Source: Symsagittifera roscoffensis (taxonomy: Eukaryota; Xenacoelomorpha; Acoela; Convolutidae). Taken from it: a stretch of DNA of 64,000 nucleotides. The notes under the pieces are model-generated. The model did not search any database and had not been told where the DNA came from. It worked only from the letters and a program-made list of their open reading frames with translations. Positions within the stretch are counted from its first letter, which is position 1. Every line of letters starts with the position of its first letter. Position numbers and translations under genes: made by a program. The stretch spans positions 50,861,724-50,925,723 of the forward strand of contig NC_087068.1 in the NCBI RefSeq assembly GCF_963678635.1. Direction: 5' to 3'. This document shows positions 31,765-42,522 of the stretch, one piece after another.

Positions 31765-32625
31765 TGTGCCATTCTGCCAGATTGGCACAGCGCAACCTTC
31801 CGACGAAGCACGAATTAGAGAGAAAAAGCCTAAAGTGCTTGAAAGGAGGGTCGAAATATTCTGGAAGTTTCGATTTTTCAAAATTTCGATTAACCAGCGA
31901 GTATTTCTCAGAAATACGAAAAACGGCCATTTTGACCAAAAAAATTGAAAAAAAACAGAACAACAGAAAATCTAGGGTAAAACAGTCACACGAGAACAAG
32001 GAAAAACGAAGCCTCTTATTGTGACAGTCACGCACGATAAGATCCTTAGTGAAGCAAGATAGTGGAAAGGAGGCTTCGGTGGTGGAGAGCAGTACCCTCC
32101 CGTGCCACGAATTGGGAGTGATAACAACGTTATCTCGAGGAGAACACGGAAGCGGAGGCTTGGTCCACCAGAGACTGTTATATGGTGAAAGACTGTAGTA
32201 AACTAACTTTTTAGCTACTCTGATGCCATAGAACTTTGACACCCGTATTATTTGATATTTCAGAATATGAGTAGCTAGGAAGAGGAAAGGGTCAATCCAT
32301 CTCGAATGGATTTAATATAGAGCTGTCACCAAAAACATATTAAAATAGGGTATTCGAGCCGTGTTTTTAATAGCAATCACGTAGTCTGAGGCTCCGAGAC
32401 TCAGCTATGTGGTTGTATTCGCATGTAAACGAAAGCTGATTAAAAGTCGTTTGACTGATGGCCTAAAAATAGTAACTTTTACTTAGCCCTAAACAGACCA
32501 GAAAATCAACTGGTCAGGTCGAGATGGTGAAAAACGAGTAGGATTAAGGTAACTGACGCCTGCCAGTCGTTAATAGGTACTTTTTCTACGCTCCGTCGCT
32601 GTATAGTATTTGGGCGAATGTTACA
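31765..32625 (+). repeat. 3' LTR of the giant element
   Basis: 861 bp, colinear with 4668-5542, differing by about 35-40 substitutions and four or five indels by eye. The first stem arm differs from the 5' copy (CTTATTGTG for CTTATCGTG), leaving a G-T pair. It is followed by TATCACGACC, which does not repeat the bases before 4668 beyond TAT. Confidence 0.92.
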
Positions 32626-33662
32626 TATCACGACCGACAGCAAAATCTCAAGAGCATGTGAAATTATTAAATGGGAGTTCATAACCAATGCAAAAACTAG
32701 AATTTGAAAGGGCAGCAGAACCACCACCAACCTCAGTTGTGCTCAGAGGCAGACAAAAGGCAGAAGTAAGTTTGTGTGTTACGGTAGGCAGGAGTTTTTT
32801 TACTCTCTCTAATCTCCGTTGGTCATATCAATGCAAAGGCGCTCAAAAATGTTTTGAATGATTAATATTTTGATTTCTAATGGCCTGTACCAATATACAC
32901 TAATCGAAAACAAACTTGTTTGTGATTCTAAATCTAGAAATGAACTGACCGCGAAATGCTTTAATTCAGAGTGCCAACAAATTTTGAAAAGTCAGCAAAT
33001 TTTTTTTTTAGCGAAATCAAGTTTTAGTCGGAATCAAAATACAAGTGTCAGCGTTACATCTAGCGTAACAATCAAGATGAAATTTCCAGAACAAGTGACA
33101 CAATTTTTGGTTACGAAATATCAGAAACCTTTAACAACTTTATTTTAAACTCCGTAGTCGGAAAGTCTTACTACCCGACTACCCTAGCCTACGAGGGTAG
33201 CAAATTTTTTGCTTCAATAAAAACTCATACTGACTACTTTATAGGTGACTATCAAACGAAAAGAAACGAATTTTGCTTTGATACACCTCATAAAACGACC
33301 ATTCCAGTTCACTTGCAACGACGAGTATTAAATGTGGAAGAAAAACAGCAAAAAATTAATGTTTTTTTTGTTTGAACAAAAATAATTAAGGTAGGCAGGA
33401 GTTTGTTTTTACTCTCTCTATTCTTCGTTGGTTTCAATCATATCAATGCAAAGTCGCTCGAAACATGTTTTCATCGCTTATAATTTTGATTTCTAATGGC
33501 TTGTACCAATATGCACCAATCGAAAACAAATTTGGTTTGTAATTCTAAAGCTAGAAATGAACTGACCACGAGAGTGCCAACAAACTTTAAAAAGAAAGCA
33601 ATTTATTTTAGCGGAATCAAGTTTTAGTCGGAATCAAAATACAAGTGCAAGCGTTACATCTA
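32626..33662. repeat. Dispersed repeat copies flanking the giant element
   Basis: Bases 32785-33090 and 33390-33662 are copies of one repeat (GGTAGGCAGGAGTTT at 32784 and 33391, then ATTTTGATTTCTAATGGC and CGGAATCAAGTTTTAGTCGG). Its end is present a third time at about 34118-34260. Bases 32655-32755 match one arm of the palindrome at 34329. A 96-codon frame at 32858 is part of the repeat and has no domain. Confidence 0.65.
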
Positions 33663-34117
33663 GCTTGGTAAAAGTCAATTGGTGAGCAATTAATTGCAAT
33701 TAATTGGATGCAATTAATTGACTTTTTTGTTTTTCCAATTTTTGACTATTGACAAAATCCGCCAATTAATTGCAATTAATTGAAGGTTTGCAAACTTTGA
33801 AATTTATATGATTTTGTCTTTGGAATGTAAAACTTTTATTGATTTCGTAGCAACAGCTTGCGAAGTTGAAAGCTAATTGAGTCAGTGCTTGCTTTTCAGA
33901 TTGAGTGTGTCACTTTCCTTCGTTGCTTGAGTTGAGAACAGACATGGTTAGTCAACGCGAAACTTGCACTCGTTATTTTACTGAAACAACGCCAAAATCG
34001 GGAGTTTGGAATAGCGTTTGGTCGAAAACTGAAGTTGCTAAAGCTATGAATGAGACTTAATTAATTGCAATTAATTGATAACTGACAAAGCTTGAGCAAA
34101 CAATTCAATTACCTTGG
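33663..34117. mobile_element. hAT-type MITE, right-truncated copy
   Basis: Colinear with the complete copy at 36136-36648, nearly identical from GCTTGGTAAAAGTCAATTGG to CAAACAATTCAATTA, but lacking the right inverted terminus. It interrupts the dispersed repeat, whose end (about 130 bp) is present on both sides (33533-33664 and 34118-34250), so a local duplication accompanied or followed insertion. The short BED-like frame is also present (33944-34060). Confidence 0.75.
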
Positions 34118-34328
34118 TTTGTAATTCTAAAGCTAGAAATGAACTGACCACGAGAGTGCCAACAAACTTTAAAAAGAAAGCAATTTATTTTAGCGGAATC
34201 AAGTTTTAGTCGGAATCAAAATACAAGTGCAAGCGTTACATCTAGCGTAACAATCAACATGAATTTTCTAGAACAGTTGACACATTTTTTGATTTCGGAA
34301 ACCTTAATGAAAACTCCGAAGAGTATTT

Positions 34329-34535
34329 GAAATTATTAAATGGGAGTTCTTAACCAATGCAAAAACTAGAACTTGAAATGGCAGAAGAACCATCAACTTC
34401 GTTTGTGCTCAGAGACAGACGGAGTTAACACACCAATTTATCTGCCTTTTTTCTGTCTCTGAGCACAACTAAAGTTGATGGTTCTGCTGCCATTCTAGTT
34501 TTTGCATTGGTTTTGAACTCCCATTTAATAATTTC
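34329..34535. repeat. Long palindrome (about 90-bp arms)
   Basis: Left arm 34329-34419 and right arm 34452-34535 are inverted copies with scattered mismatches, from GAAATTATTAAATGGGAG to its complement CTCCCATTTAATAATTTC, with a ~32-bp spacer. A single arm is found at 32655-32755. This is the structure of a foldback element or an inverted dimer. Confidence 0.8.
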
Positions 34536-35480
34536 AATGAAAAAAATGCTTATTATAGAATTTTCACGAGTGGAAATCCTATGATAATAACTTTTTCTAT
34601 AGAACCCGGAATTGTATGATAAGCATTTTGTTTTGTATGGATTTTTATGATAAGCATTTTTTTTGTCTGGAAGTCAACCTGGGTTGTCACCAAAAGTTTC
34701 GAGCGTGTATATCAAATTACTTTTAACGAGCCCATATTGGACATCTATTTAGATGCTATTAAAATGAGCAAAAGCCATCGCGAGAACCAGTACCAGGCTG
34801 CACGAGAACATTAGAAAGAACGAAACCATATTAGAGGAAATCAATAAAAACAATCAAATCAAGTTAGAGGCAGTTATTAGAAAATCAAAATTAAATTTGA
34901 ATGAAGGATTTGGCAAGAAAACTTTGAATCTGGGAAATCTTGCAAAAGAAAAATAATCCAATAAGAAAAAGGTGCAAATCATCGCAAATCATGTAGGAAG
35001 TTAAGACATTCAACTAAACTTGACCAGGAAACCAAATATAAAAGAAAGCCTTCAATTTGCTGACTTTGCACAAAAAAAAGAAGAGCAAAAAACCGATTCG
35101 AAAATGCGAAACAGCAAATCCACACCGTAATTTACAACAAAAGGAAATGAAAAGTTCAGATTGATCAAAGTCCAAAAGTCAAAGGGAGAAAGAACTAAAT
35201 AAATCATTTTGCAAATCAACTTTTCGAGATCGCCCTTTCAGTTTCGCTGATCTCAATTGTACAAAAAATCACGATTTTTCCATTTTTCCGACTTCATCAT
35301 GAAATAGGCCCATGATCAAAACTGCATATCACGAAAGCGACTACAAAGTTATGACTCACAACTGAAAAGTTATGCCAAAGCAAGGATACATAAAAAGAAA
35401 GGATACGTTCATACTGTGTTAAGCTATATACCAATTGTGAAAAGCGGCTTGCTGAATACTAAACTGAATACCGTTATACC
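34536..35480. other. AT-rich non-coding stretch
   Basis: Contains TATGATAAGCATTTT words (34615-34665) that recur in inverted form at about 43530-43655, and an A-rich segment of degenerate sequence. No supported gene. Confidence 0.4.
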
Positions 35481-35804
35481 GGAGGCAGAGCAATAAGCAG
35501 AATGGGTCCAAGTACAGAAAAACCAAAAAAAATGTCAACTTTTATTGGTCTATAAGGGCTAACTGATAAAAACAATTATAAAATGAATAAATTATGAATT
35601 AATTGAATAATTTTATTATGTTTTTGATTGAATACTTTTTTTGAATGTGTTAAATTACTCAAATTATGCATACAATATTGGTAACTTAAGTAATATTGTC
35701 AATTCTTATACTTTATTTGCCGCTAAGCTGTTGAAAATTGATTTTTCTGTTTTTCTGCCCTGGAACCCATTCTGCTCTTAGACCATTCTGCTTATTGGCG
35801 GGCC
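35481..35804. mobile_element. Short TIR element, copy A
   Basis: Inverted ends share the core CAATAAGCAGAATGG (left 35491-35505; right complement around 35782-35796). The AT-rich interior is homologous to 36984-37347. Non-coding MITE-like element; superfamily unclear. Confidence 0.55.
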
Positions 35805-36135
35805 ACCATTGGTACCTATGTGAATTCACCTATTCATTTCATGTAAAATAAGCGGGTGCCGGACATCAAGCCGACGGGACTTGAAGCCGAATTGTAAAAT
35901 AAGGGACTTCATTTTATGGAGTCCCTTAATGGAAAGCTTTCTCATTAAGTCAAGAAATATGATTAATTTGAAAAATTTTTGGAAGAATTTAACAATTTCA
36001 TGATCTTTCTACAGTATTTATTGGCGTTTTCAAAAAAGTCAAGCCTCCGAATGATGTGAAGGAAAGTTGAAAAATAAAAAAATGGCTGCAGGCAATTTTT
36101 TTGTTTGTAAGCTATGCATTTCAATAACCGGCTAA

Positions 36136-36648
36136 CAAGGCTTGGTAAAAGTCAATTGGTGAGCAATTAATTGCAATTAATTGGATGCAATTAATTGACT
36201 TTTTTGTTTTTCCAATTTTTGACTATTGACAAAATCCGCCAATTAATTGCAATTAATTGAAGGTTTGCAAACTTTGAAATTTATATGATTTTGTCTTTGG
36301 AATGTAAAACTTTTATTGATTTCGTAGCAACAGCTTGCGAAGTTGAAAGCTAATTGAGTCAGTGTTTGCTTTTCAGATTGAGTGTGTCACTTTCCTTCGT
36401 TGCTTGAGTTGAGAACAGACATGGTTAGTCAACGCGAAACTTGCACTCGTTATTTTACTGAAACAACGCCAAAATCGGGAGTTTGGAATAGCGTTTGGTC
36501 GAAAACTGAAGTTGCTAAAGCTATGAATGAGACTTAATTAATTGTAATTAATTGATAATTGACAAAGCTTGAGCAAACAATTCAATTAACTGACAATCTT
36601 TTCAAGTAATTGACTTTTTGTCTACCAATTGACTTTTACCAACCCCTG
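36136..36648. mobile_element. Complete hAT-type non-autonomous element
   Basis: 513 bp with ~25-bp inverted ends, CAAGGCTTGGTAAAAGTCAA at left and the complement of CAGGGGTTGGTAAAAGTCAA at right. It is flanked by a perfect 8-bp duplication CCGGCTAA (36128-36135 and 36649-36656), the hallmark of hAT. The interior has palindromic CAATTAATTGCAATTAATTG motifs near both ends and a residual N-terminal transposase frame. Confidence 0.88.
36421..36537 (+). pseudogene. BED-finger-like remnant of a hAT transposase
   Basis: A 38-codon frame from a good ATG (MVSQRETCTRYFTETTPKSG ... WNSVWSKTEVAKAMNET) resembles the start of the BED zinc finger of hAT transposases, stopping before the Cys/His ligands. 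It is preserved in the truncated copy at 33944-34060. Most likely the leftover first coding piece of the autonomous parent. Confidence 0.45.
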
Positions 36649-36983
36649 CCGGCTAATATTTTTAACGTATGCCAATCAAAAGTAATTCATTGTCATGAAC
36701 AAAGCTTATTATGTACTAAACTTGCCTACAATTTTGAAAAGCAACGTTTTACAGATGAAAAAAAATAGTGATTTGAGGTGCTTGTAAAGTTTGAATTTCG
36801 GCCAGAAGTCCCGTCGGCTTGTTGTCCTAGACCCAAAACAAGCAGTTTGATTTTAAGTGGTTGAAATTTCTCAGAAATACAACGTGGAGAATTGCGTGTA
36901 GCGTCGTGTTTAAGTCCCATCAAAACTATTGTCGTCTAATTTGCCGGTGGCCTGTCTTTTTAATGGCCGCATACCTTTCGCCT

Positions 36984-37347
36984 GGAGGCGGAGCAATAAG
37001 CAGAATGGTCCAAGTGCAGAATGGGTCCAAGAGCAGAAAAACAGAAAAATATTGACTTATATTGGTTTATACGGGCTAATTGATAAAACAATTATTGGAA
37101 TTTTCAAAAAATACCAAGAAAACGAATAAATTCTGCATGAATTGACTAATTTCATTAAGTTTTTTGATTATAAATTTTTTTGAAAAATTTTTGATTAAAT
37201 TGCTCAAATTATGCATAAAATGTTCGTTGCTTTGCTTATATTGACGTTTCTGATAATTAATTTACCGATTCGCTGATGTTGATCTTGTTCTATTTTTCTG
37301 CTCTTGGACCAATTCTGCTCTTAGTCCATTCTGCTTATTGACTGGCC
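36984..37347. mobile_element. Short TIR element, copy B
   Basis: Same inverted core (CAATAAGCAGAATGG at about 36994-37008, complement near 37325-37340) and homologous interior as copy A at 35481-35804. The sequence following copy B (CGTTATACCG, TGAATACTAAACTG) matches that preceding copy A, so a rearrangement or duplication links them. Confidence 0.55.
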
Positions 37348-37604
37348 ACCCGTTATACCGTTACTGAATACTAAACTGCAACTCAATGCTCATGTAAATA
37401 TTTGCTCAGTCACGCATCTGAATTTCAGTTTCTGAAAATTTCGTTCTTAGTTTTTCTTTAATTTTTTTAAAATTATACTTCGTAGACTGCAGACTTAGTT
37501 TACTTTCATAAGCTTCATTCATTTGGCGACTAGTTTGACACATTCTTCTTATGAGCAAAACACGAGTTAAATTGTTTTAACAAAAAGGTTCTCATTGACT
37601 CAAA

Positions 37605-38087
37605 ATGGGTGAGGTTCCAGAGCCAAAAGTTAGCATGTTTGAAAAGTCATGCCAAACGTGCGACCTGAAACTAAACTTAAAAGCTTGTGGTGGATGTTAC
37701 GCCGTGTTTTACTGTTCCAACGAGCATCAAAAGGCCGACTGGAAATCACACCGAACCTCGTGTAGAGAAATGCAGATAGCAAGTTTAGTTCAAAAAGCAA
37801 GTGAATTAGAGGACGTAGTTGTGCTTTTGGAAGTCAAGAGTGCGGAGGGTTATGGACTAAAAAACCACGTGATTCATCATTTTTTCAACACAAAGGCGCA
37901 GGCAGTGGACTATGTCGCAGAAAGATTCAAAACGAGTCAAGTAAAGTTAGATTCAAGAAAATTGACAGAGATGCCGTTTTTGACAGAGATACTGGGCTGG
38001 ACGGAGTGCGAACTGTACGTCAATCCGAAAACTCATGAATTCTTCCAACCAGGTTATATGTTTATTCGTATATATGGTGAAAATTGA
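37605..38087 (+). CDS. MYND zinc-finger protein
   Basis: An intact 160-residue frame from an ATG in good context (TCAAAATGG). A MYND finger occupies residues 16-53: C16-x2-C19, C28-x2-C31, C37, H49 and C53, with the typical YC and KADWKSH signatures. The usual sixth ligand Cys is His at position 41, still able to bind zinc. MYND fingers mediate protein-protein contacts. No SET domain is present; the remaining ~105 residues are a mixed helix/strand domain I do not recognise. No intron needed. It is a host gene and the only intact one seen on a single exon. Confidence 0.82.
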   Translation: MGEVPEPKVSMFEKSCQTCDLKLNLKACGGCYAVFYCSNEHQKADWKSHRTSCREMQIASLVQKASELEDVVVLLEVKSAEGYGLKNHVIHHFFNTKAQAVDYVAERFKTSQVKLDSRKLTEMPFLTEILGWTECELYVNPKTHEFFQPGYMFIRIYGEN

Positions 38088-38251
38088 AGTCGAGCTAGAT
38101 TGTCATAGGAGTTATTTGACTCGAGGGGGGAGGGTTGGTGTAAGATCTCTCCCCTTCAATTCTACTTGCCAAATTTTTCCGAGGGGTCCCCTTTTTGTTT
38201 CTATTATACGCCAACCACTCATGGCTGACAAGCCAGCTCATAGAGTAATTT

Positions 38252-38709
38252 CGGATGTACAACGTCTGTTTGTCACGCTATCTATTTTCGGCTGGATAGA
38301 TTCGTGCAACTTCTTAGACCAAAATGAATCTTAATCTTACTCTTACATTTCCTAGTCTCAATTGATCTAGAGATATACTGGTTTATTGCGAAGTCAGAGG
38401 AGAGAAGAAGTTCACTGATTTCAATCAATCCTTATTATTTCTCTGACTGAAACAGAAATAAGTTCAGCTTTACAATTTATCGGATGTACAACGTCTGTTC
38501 GTCACGCTATCTATTTTCGGCTGGATAGATTCGTGCAACTTCTTAGACCAAAATGAATCTTAATCTTACTCTTACATTTCCTAGTCTCAATTGATCTAGA
38601 GATATACTGGTTTATTGCGAAGTTAGAGGAGAGAAGAAGTTCACTGATTTCAATCAATCCTTATTATTTCTCTGACTGAAACAGATATAAGTTCAGCTTT
38701 ACAATTTAT
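38252..38709. repeat. 229-bp tandem duplication
   Basis: Copies 38252-38480 and 38481-38709 start CGGATGTACAACGTCTGTT and are over 98% identical. Located 3' of the MYND gene. Non-coding. Confidence 0.9.
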
Positions 38710-41700
38710 CGTGAGTTTTAGTCATGGATATTTTACAGTAAGAAATAACAAGGTATGAAATAAATACTTGTTTTAAACTGGTTCCACATAGGAAACAGGA
38801 GTAGAATGTCCTAAGGAAAATAAACAATTGAAACTTAATAAAATCATTTTCAAAATGCAAGTTGGATTGCAAGGAATTCAGGTCGCTGGGATTAATTATG
38901 AACGCAGAGGTAACAACTCCTCTAATAAAAAAATTGGCATTAGTAGAAAACCTACAAACATTAGCAATCGAAAGTCAGATAAAAAATTTCAGAATCGTAT
39001 ACCCTATTAGACCAAATACAACCCAAACCTGGCGCTAGAAGCCATGTTTTTTAGACCCTCACTGAAAATAATGAGAAAAACAAGTTTGAAAACATGAATA
39101 ACTGTGTAGCAATCAGGAAAATGATAAAACTAGTGGCCAAATTTGCAGAGAATAAGTCTTTCGACCAAAATTTTCAACTGAAAGTGAATGCAACGCATCA
39201 ACGGTAGGACTGAGAGCAGCATTATAAATTTAATATTTCGACACTTGAGTATCAATTTATAGCCAACAAAATTTCTAAACACCTATGAGGAAATGTACTT
39301 AACAACCAAATTGGATGTACCAGCATTGAAGCTCCATGAATAAAAATGGATTTTAATTGAGTTTCCTTGTCAGTGTCTACAAAAGTGTAAACAAATCGAT
39401 GATAATCATTTAAAAATGGAATATAATATTATTACTTTTGAGGCAACAAAATCCTTTTATCATGCATTATAATCGATTTTTTTTTCAATTTTGCGGACAC
39501 TGACAATAAAAGTAGATTATAATCGATTTTTTCTCCATTTTACTGACATGCGAATTTCAACACACATAAAGTCTTTTCTACGTTTTAAACTTAAGTTGGT
39601 TATGTTGGTTACTTGTAGTTCAATTTAATTTTATTTTCGCCCAACTTTGATATTTTTGTTACTTTTTTATGTTACTCAAAAACTGAATTTTGTTCCTTTC
39701 AACAATTTTGTTAAATTATTAGAAACTTTGGGGTGGGGGTAAAGTTGGAGGTGGACTAATCCCCTTTCCATTGGGAGGGGAGCAAAGGCGCAAACGTTAG
39801 GGGGGTTGACGGAGAGCAAAGGTGCAAATGGCAAATGTTAGGGGGGAGAGAGCTTAACAGAATCATTTTGCAACTTCGGTTTAGGTTTAGGAATGGATTA
39901 CTCGCTTTGCAAACTTTCCGCATAACTCATTTGATAAGTGCAGAAGTTCTTGCAAAAGTTTCCACGACGCGCGAAACATAAATAAAGTGGAAAAAAATCC
40001 ACTGTAATGTGATTTCCTACTTGTTATAAAAACCATTATAATGGATTCCAAATGAATTATAATGCATTTTGTTTTGGCAAGAAAAAAATACATTTAAATC
40101 CATTTTTAGTCCAATTTTGTTGTCTGAACGTAACATTGGAATCGATTATATTTACAACACTTTAGACCACGAAAATCCATAATATTCAATATGTTTTCTT
40201 TTTTATTAAATGCGGGTATTAGTAATAGTTGAGCTGGTAAATCACTCCAACCTTTATCCTTACGGAAAAACAATAACAGTATTTAAAGACCGTTAGGGCA
40301 TTTAAACACAATAAACGCATCCAGAAAATCAAAAACTGTGCAACTCAAAATACTCCGATGAATTGACAGATTTTAATAATCATTTTTGTAACCAATTGTT
40401 GGAATCAAAAGTAATTCTAATTGACGAACACTGGAGAAACCATTTCAGCCCGGTAATAACAGCCAGCAATTACGACGAGTTTGGTTGAACATACAGAATG
40501 CTACCTACTCTAATGAAAAATATTGTAATTAGTACAAAACTTCACTGGCTTTTAAATTAACAATTCTATTTTGAAGAAATAAAATCAAAACTATTGTTAG
40601 TGAAAAAAATTTCGAAAATAATAATAGATCTATCACTAGGAGTTTTTTTGTGTGTCTAAGAAATTTTTTTAAAAAAATTCTTTTTTGGTTTTTATTTAAC
40701 GCTTCTCAGCTTCACGGTTATTGTGTGCCAGTAATTACCGTTTTTATTTGTTACAGACTTGTTCCCCAAATTATTCATATTTTCTGTGCATTGGTTTAGT
40801 TTCACAGATTCTCTGTTTTAGATATAATCTTATTAAGGTTTGTTTGTCTCAACCTTCTGTTTCACATCCAAAACTTTAGTCAAGCTATCTTGGGTGAAGA
40901 AAGTTTCGGCTGCTAAAATTTTAAACTTGAGAAGTAGATCTCGTGCATGATCATAATTGATGCAAAAATTTGATTGTCATAGCACATTTTGATTCCCCAG
41001 GAAATTGGTCTGTTCAGTCTGTTAACTTGGAACATGAGTAGAGTTTGAAAAAATGCTAGCGAAAATTTTTTGAGACTAAACTAAATATTGGAAAAAGATA
41101 ACTCTTGTTTTTAGTGTACCACATGGCTCAAACAGCATATTGATTTAGTTGCAGTAATCTTTTTGTGTAAACATAGTTAACTTAACTGGAAAAGTAAGAT
41201 TTTTGTTTTCTAACACTCCGATTTTCCTTGAATGATTTTTTATACGGAAATAACTCTTTTTTGTGAAGAACTCTTTCTAAAATTTCTTTGCTAAGCAATA
41301 TCTTCATTTTAATGAAACTCAAAGACAAATTGGACTTATTTAAAATAGGCAAATAAATTTTCTATTGTTTCAACCATTGATAATCTTTTAATTATTGATC
41401 AGTTTCCTGCACATAAGATGCTTTTATTGCCAACAAATCGTCTTAATTCATGTTTCTGTTGACTTTGTTTTTACATTTTTTACTTAGAAAAAGAAAAAGG
41501 AAGCTTAAAGGTTTCAAAAAGTACCTCATGGAACGCCCTGAATTCGTATTATACAGTCAGATTTTAAGTATTTAATTTTACCCGTTGTTTAGAATCTCTT
41601 AACAAGTTCTTCATGAGATTTGATGCTTTCTTCAAAAATCATACATTTCAGTTTTTTTAAAATAAAATCATGATAAATTGTCTTGAAAGTTTCGACAAGA

Positions 41701-42286
41701 TCAAGAAACCATGTTTTCATAAATCTTTTCGGTAAAATCGATAAGTGCATCTGTTGCAGAGTTGTTCTCCTGAAATCTGAATTTAAAAAAAGTTCAGCAA
41801 CGAAGTTTGTGTTTCCACAATTTGTTTCAAAACAAGCGTTCAAATAGTTCTGTGGCGTGTTTGTCACCCAACACGGTTTCTAGTTTGATGCCATTTTTCT
41901 TTGAAATCGAATGATATAAATGCTTCTTTATGGAATGATAGAAATTGGTTTGCATTATGGTTTTTAAAGTTTTTTTTTGTTGCGTTCCAGTTGCAAGTTT
42001 GACCAAATGGAGGTAGAAAACGTGTGTTCCCATAGGCCCTGGAGATTTGATTAACAGTAACTTTTCTACAGCAACGATAATTTTTTTCTTGCGATGCAAC
42101 GGAAATTGAACAATGCTGTTTTTTATTTCTATTTTCGTTTTCGTGGTGTATGTATGTGTCATCAGCATTAACTGTTTTTGAAAAAAAAATGATTCAAAAG
42201 AATTGCTATTTAATATACCAATTGTTTTTTTTTATTTAGCTATGAAATACCATAGTTGAGTTACTATTTGTCCCTAGTTGTTTGTT
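38710..42286. other. AT-rich non-coding DNA
   Basis: Short repeats with ATTATAATCGATTTTTT at about 39468 and 39511, and complementary ATTATAATGCATTTT at about 40050, suggest an old small element. Two minus-strand frames at 41589-42168 (113 and 92 codons, overlapping, in different frames) are Lys/Thr/His-rich; they could be a decayed coding fragment but no motif supports it. Confidence 0.35.
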
Positions 42287-42293
42287 TATAAAA
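42287..42293 (+). promoter_or_regulatory. Candidate TATA box
   Basis: TATAAAA lies 34 bp upstream of the ATG at 42327 that opens the candidate exon. In AT-rich DNA this is weak evidence on its own. Confidence 0.3.
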
Positions 42294-42326
42294 CCACATT
42301 GTTTCGGTTGACACTCCAAAGGCAAT

Positions 42327-42445
42327 ATGGTTGGGCGTTTTGAAAGTGTACTCCCGGAAGAAATCATACAATTTAGAACCGGACGTTACAGATCTCGTTC
42401 AAGTTTTTCGGATGATTTCGCTCGAAGGAACAAAACTTCAAATGG
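42327..42445 (+). CDS. Candidate first exon, unknown gene
   Basis: ATG followed by 39 open codons (MVGRFESVLPEEIIQFRTGR ...) of ordinary, non-low-complexity composition, ending at a good donor GG|GTAAAA at 42446. The exon leaves phase 2. No matching phase-2 acceptor with a convincing continuation was found before 44307, so connection to the exons at 44307-49193 is unproven. Confidence 0.3.
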
Positions 42446-42522
42446 GTAAAATCTACATGGAAAGACGCCCCGCAAATTCATTGACTCATCTTAAGCTTCC
42501 CAGTACTCATCAATATTGGTAC

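Larger units (their letters stand above)
4668..32625 (+). mobile_element. Giant (~28 kb) Ty3/gypsy LTR retrotransposon
   Basis: Two long direct repeats beginning TGTGCCATTCTGCC and ending GTTACA bracket 27,958 bp. Between them, in Metaviridae order, lie a primer-binding site, gag with two CCHC knuckles, DTG protease, RT with YVDD, RNase H and an HHCC/D,D,E integrase. The integrase domain after RNase H places it in Ty3/gypsy. Unusual are its length, the 5.4-kb leader, and an extra coding block (22385-30999) in the env position with an esterase domain. Frame changes and stops are scattered through both blocks. The LTRs differ by roughly 35-40 substitutions by eye (about 4%), so the insertion is not young. 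A clear 4-6 bp target duplication is not visible; only TAT is shared by the flanks. Confidence 0.93.
35854..36834. mobile_element. Mutator-like TIR element with nested hAT element
   Basis: The left end (35854-35891, centred on CAAGCCGACGGGACTT) and the inverted right end (36797-36834, AAGTCCCGTCGGCTTG) form an imperfect ~38-bp TIR. Flanks AAAATAAGC (35845-35853) and AAAACAAGC (36835-36843) look like a 9-bp target duplication with one mismatch, the size expected for Mutator-like elements. The interior is non-coding, 513 bp of it being the hAT element. Confidence 0.5.

Noticed and set aside
41589-42168. Minus-strand gene with two overlapping ORFs
   Set aside because: Composition follows AT-rich DNA (Lys, Thr, His), frames conflict and no motif or splice site reconciles them.
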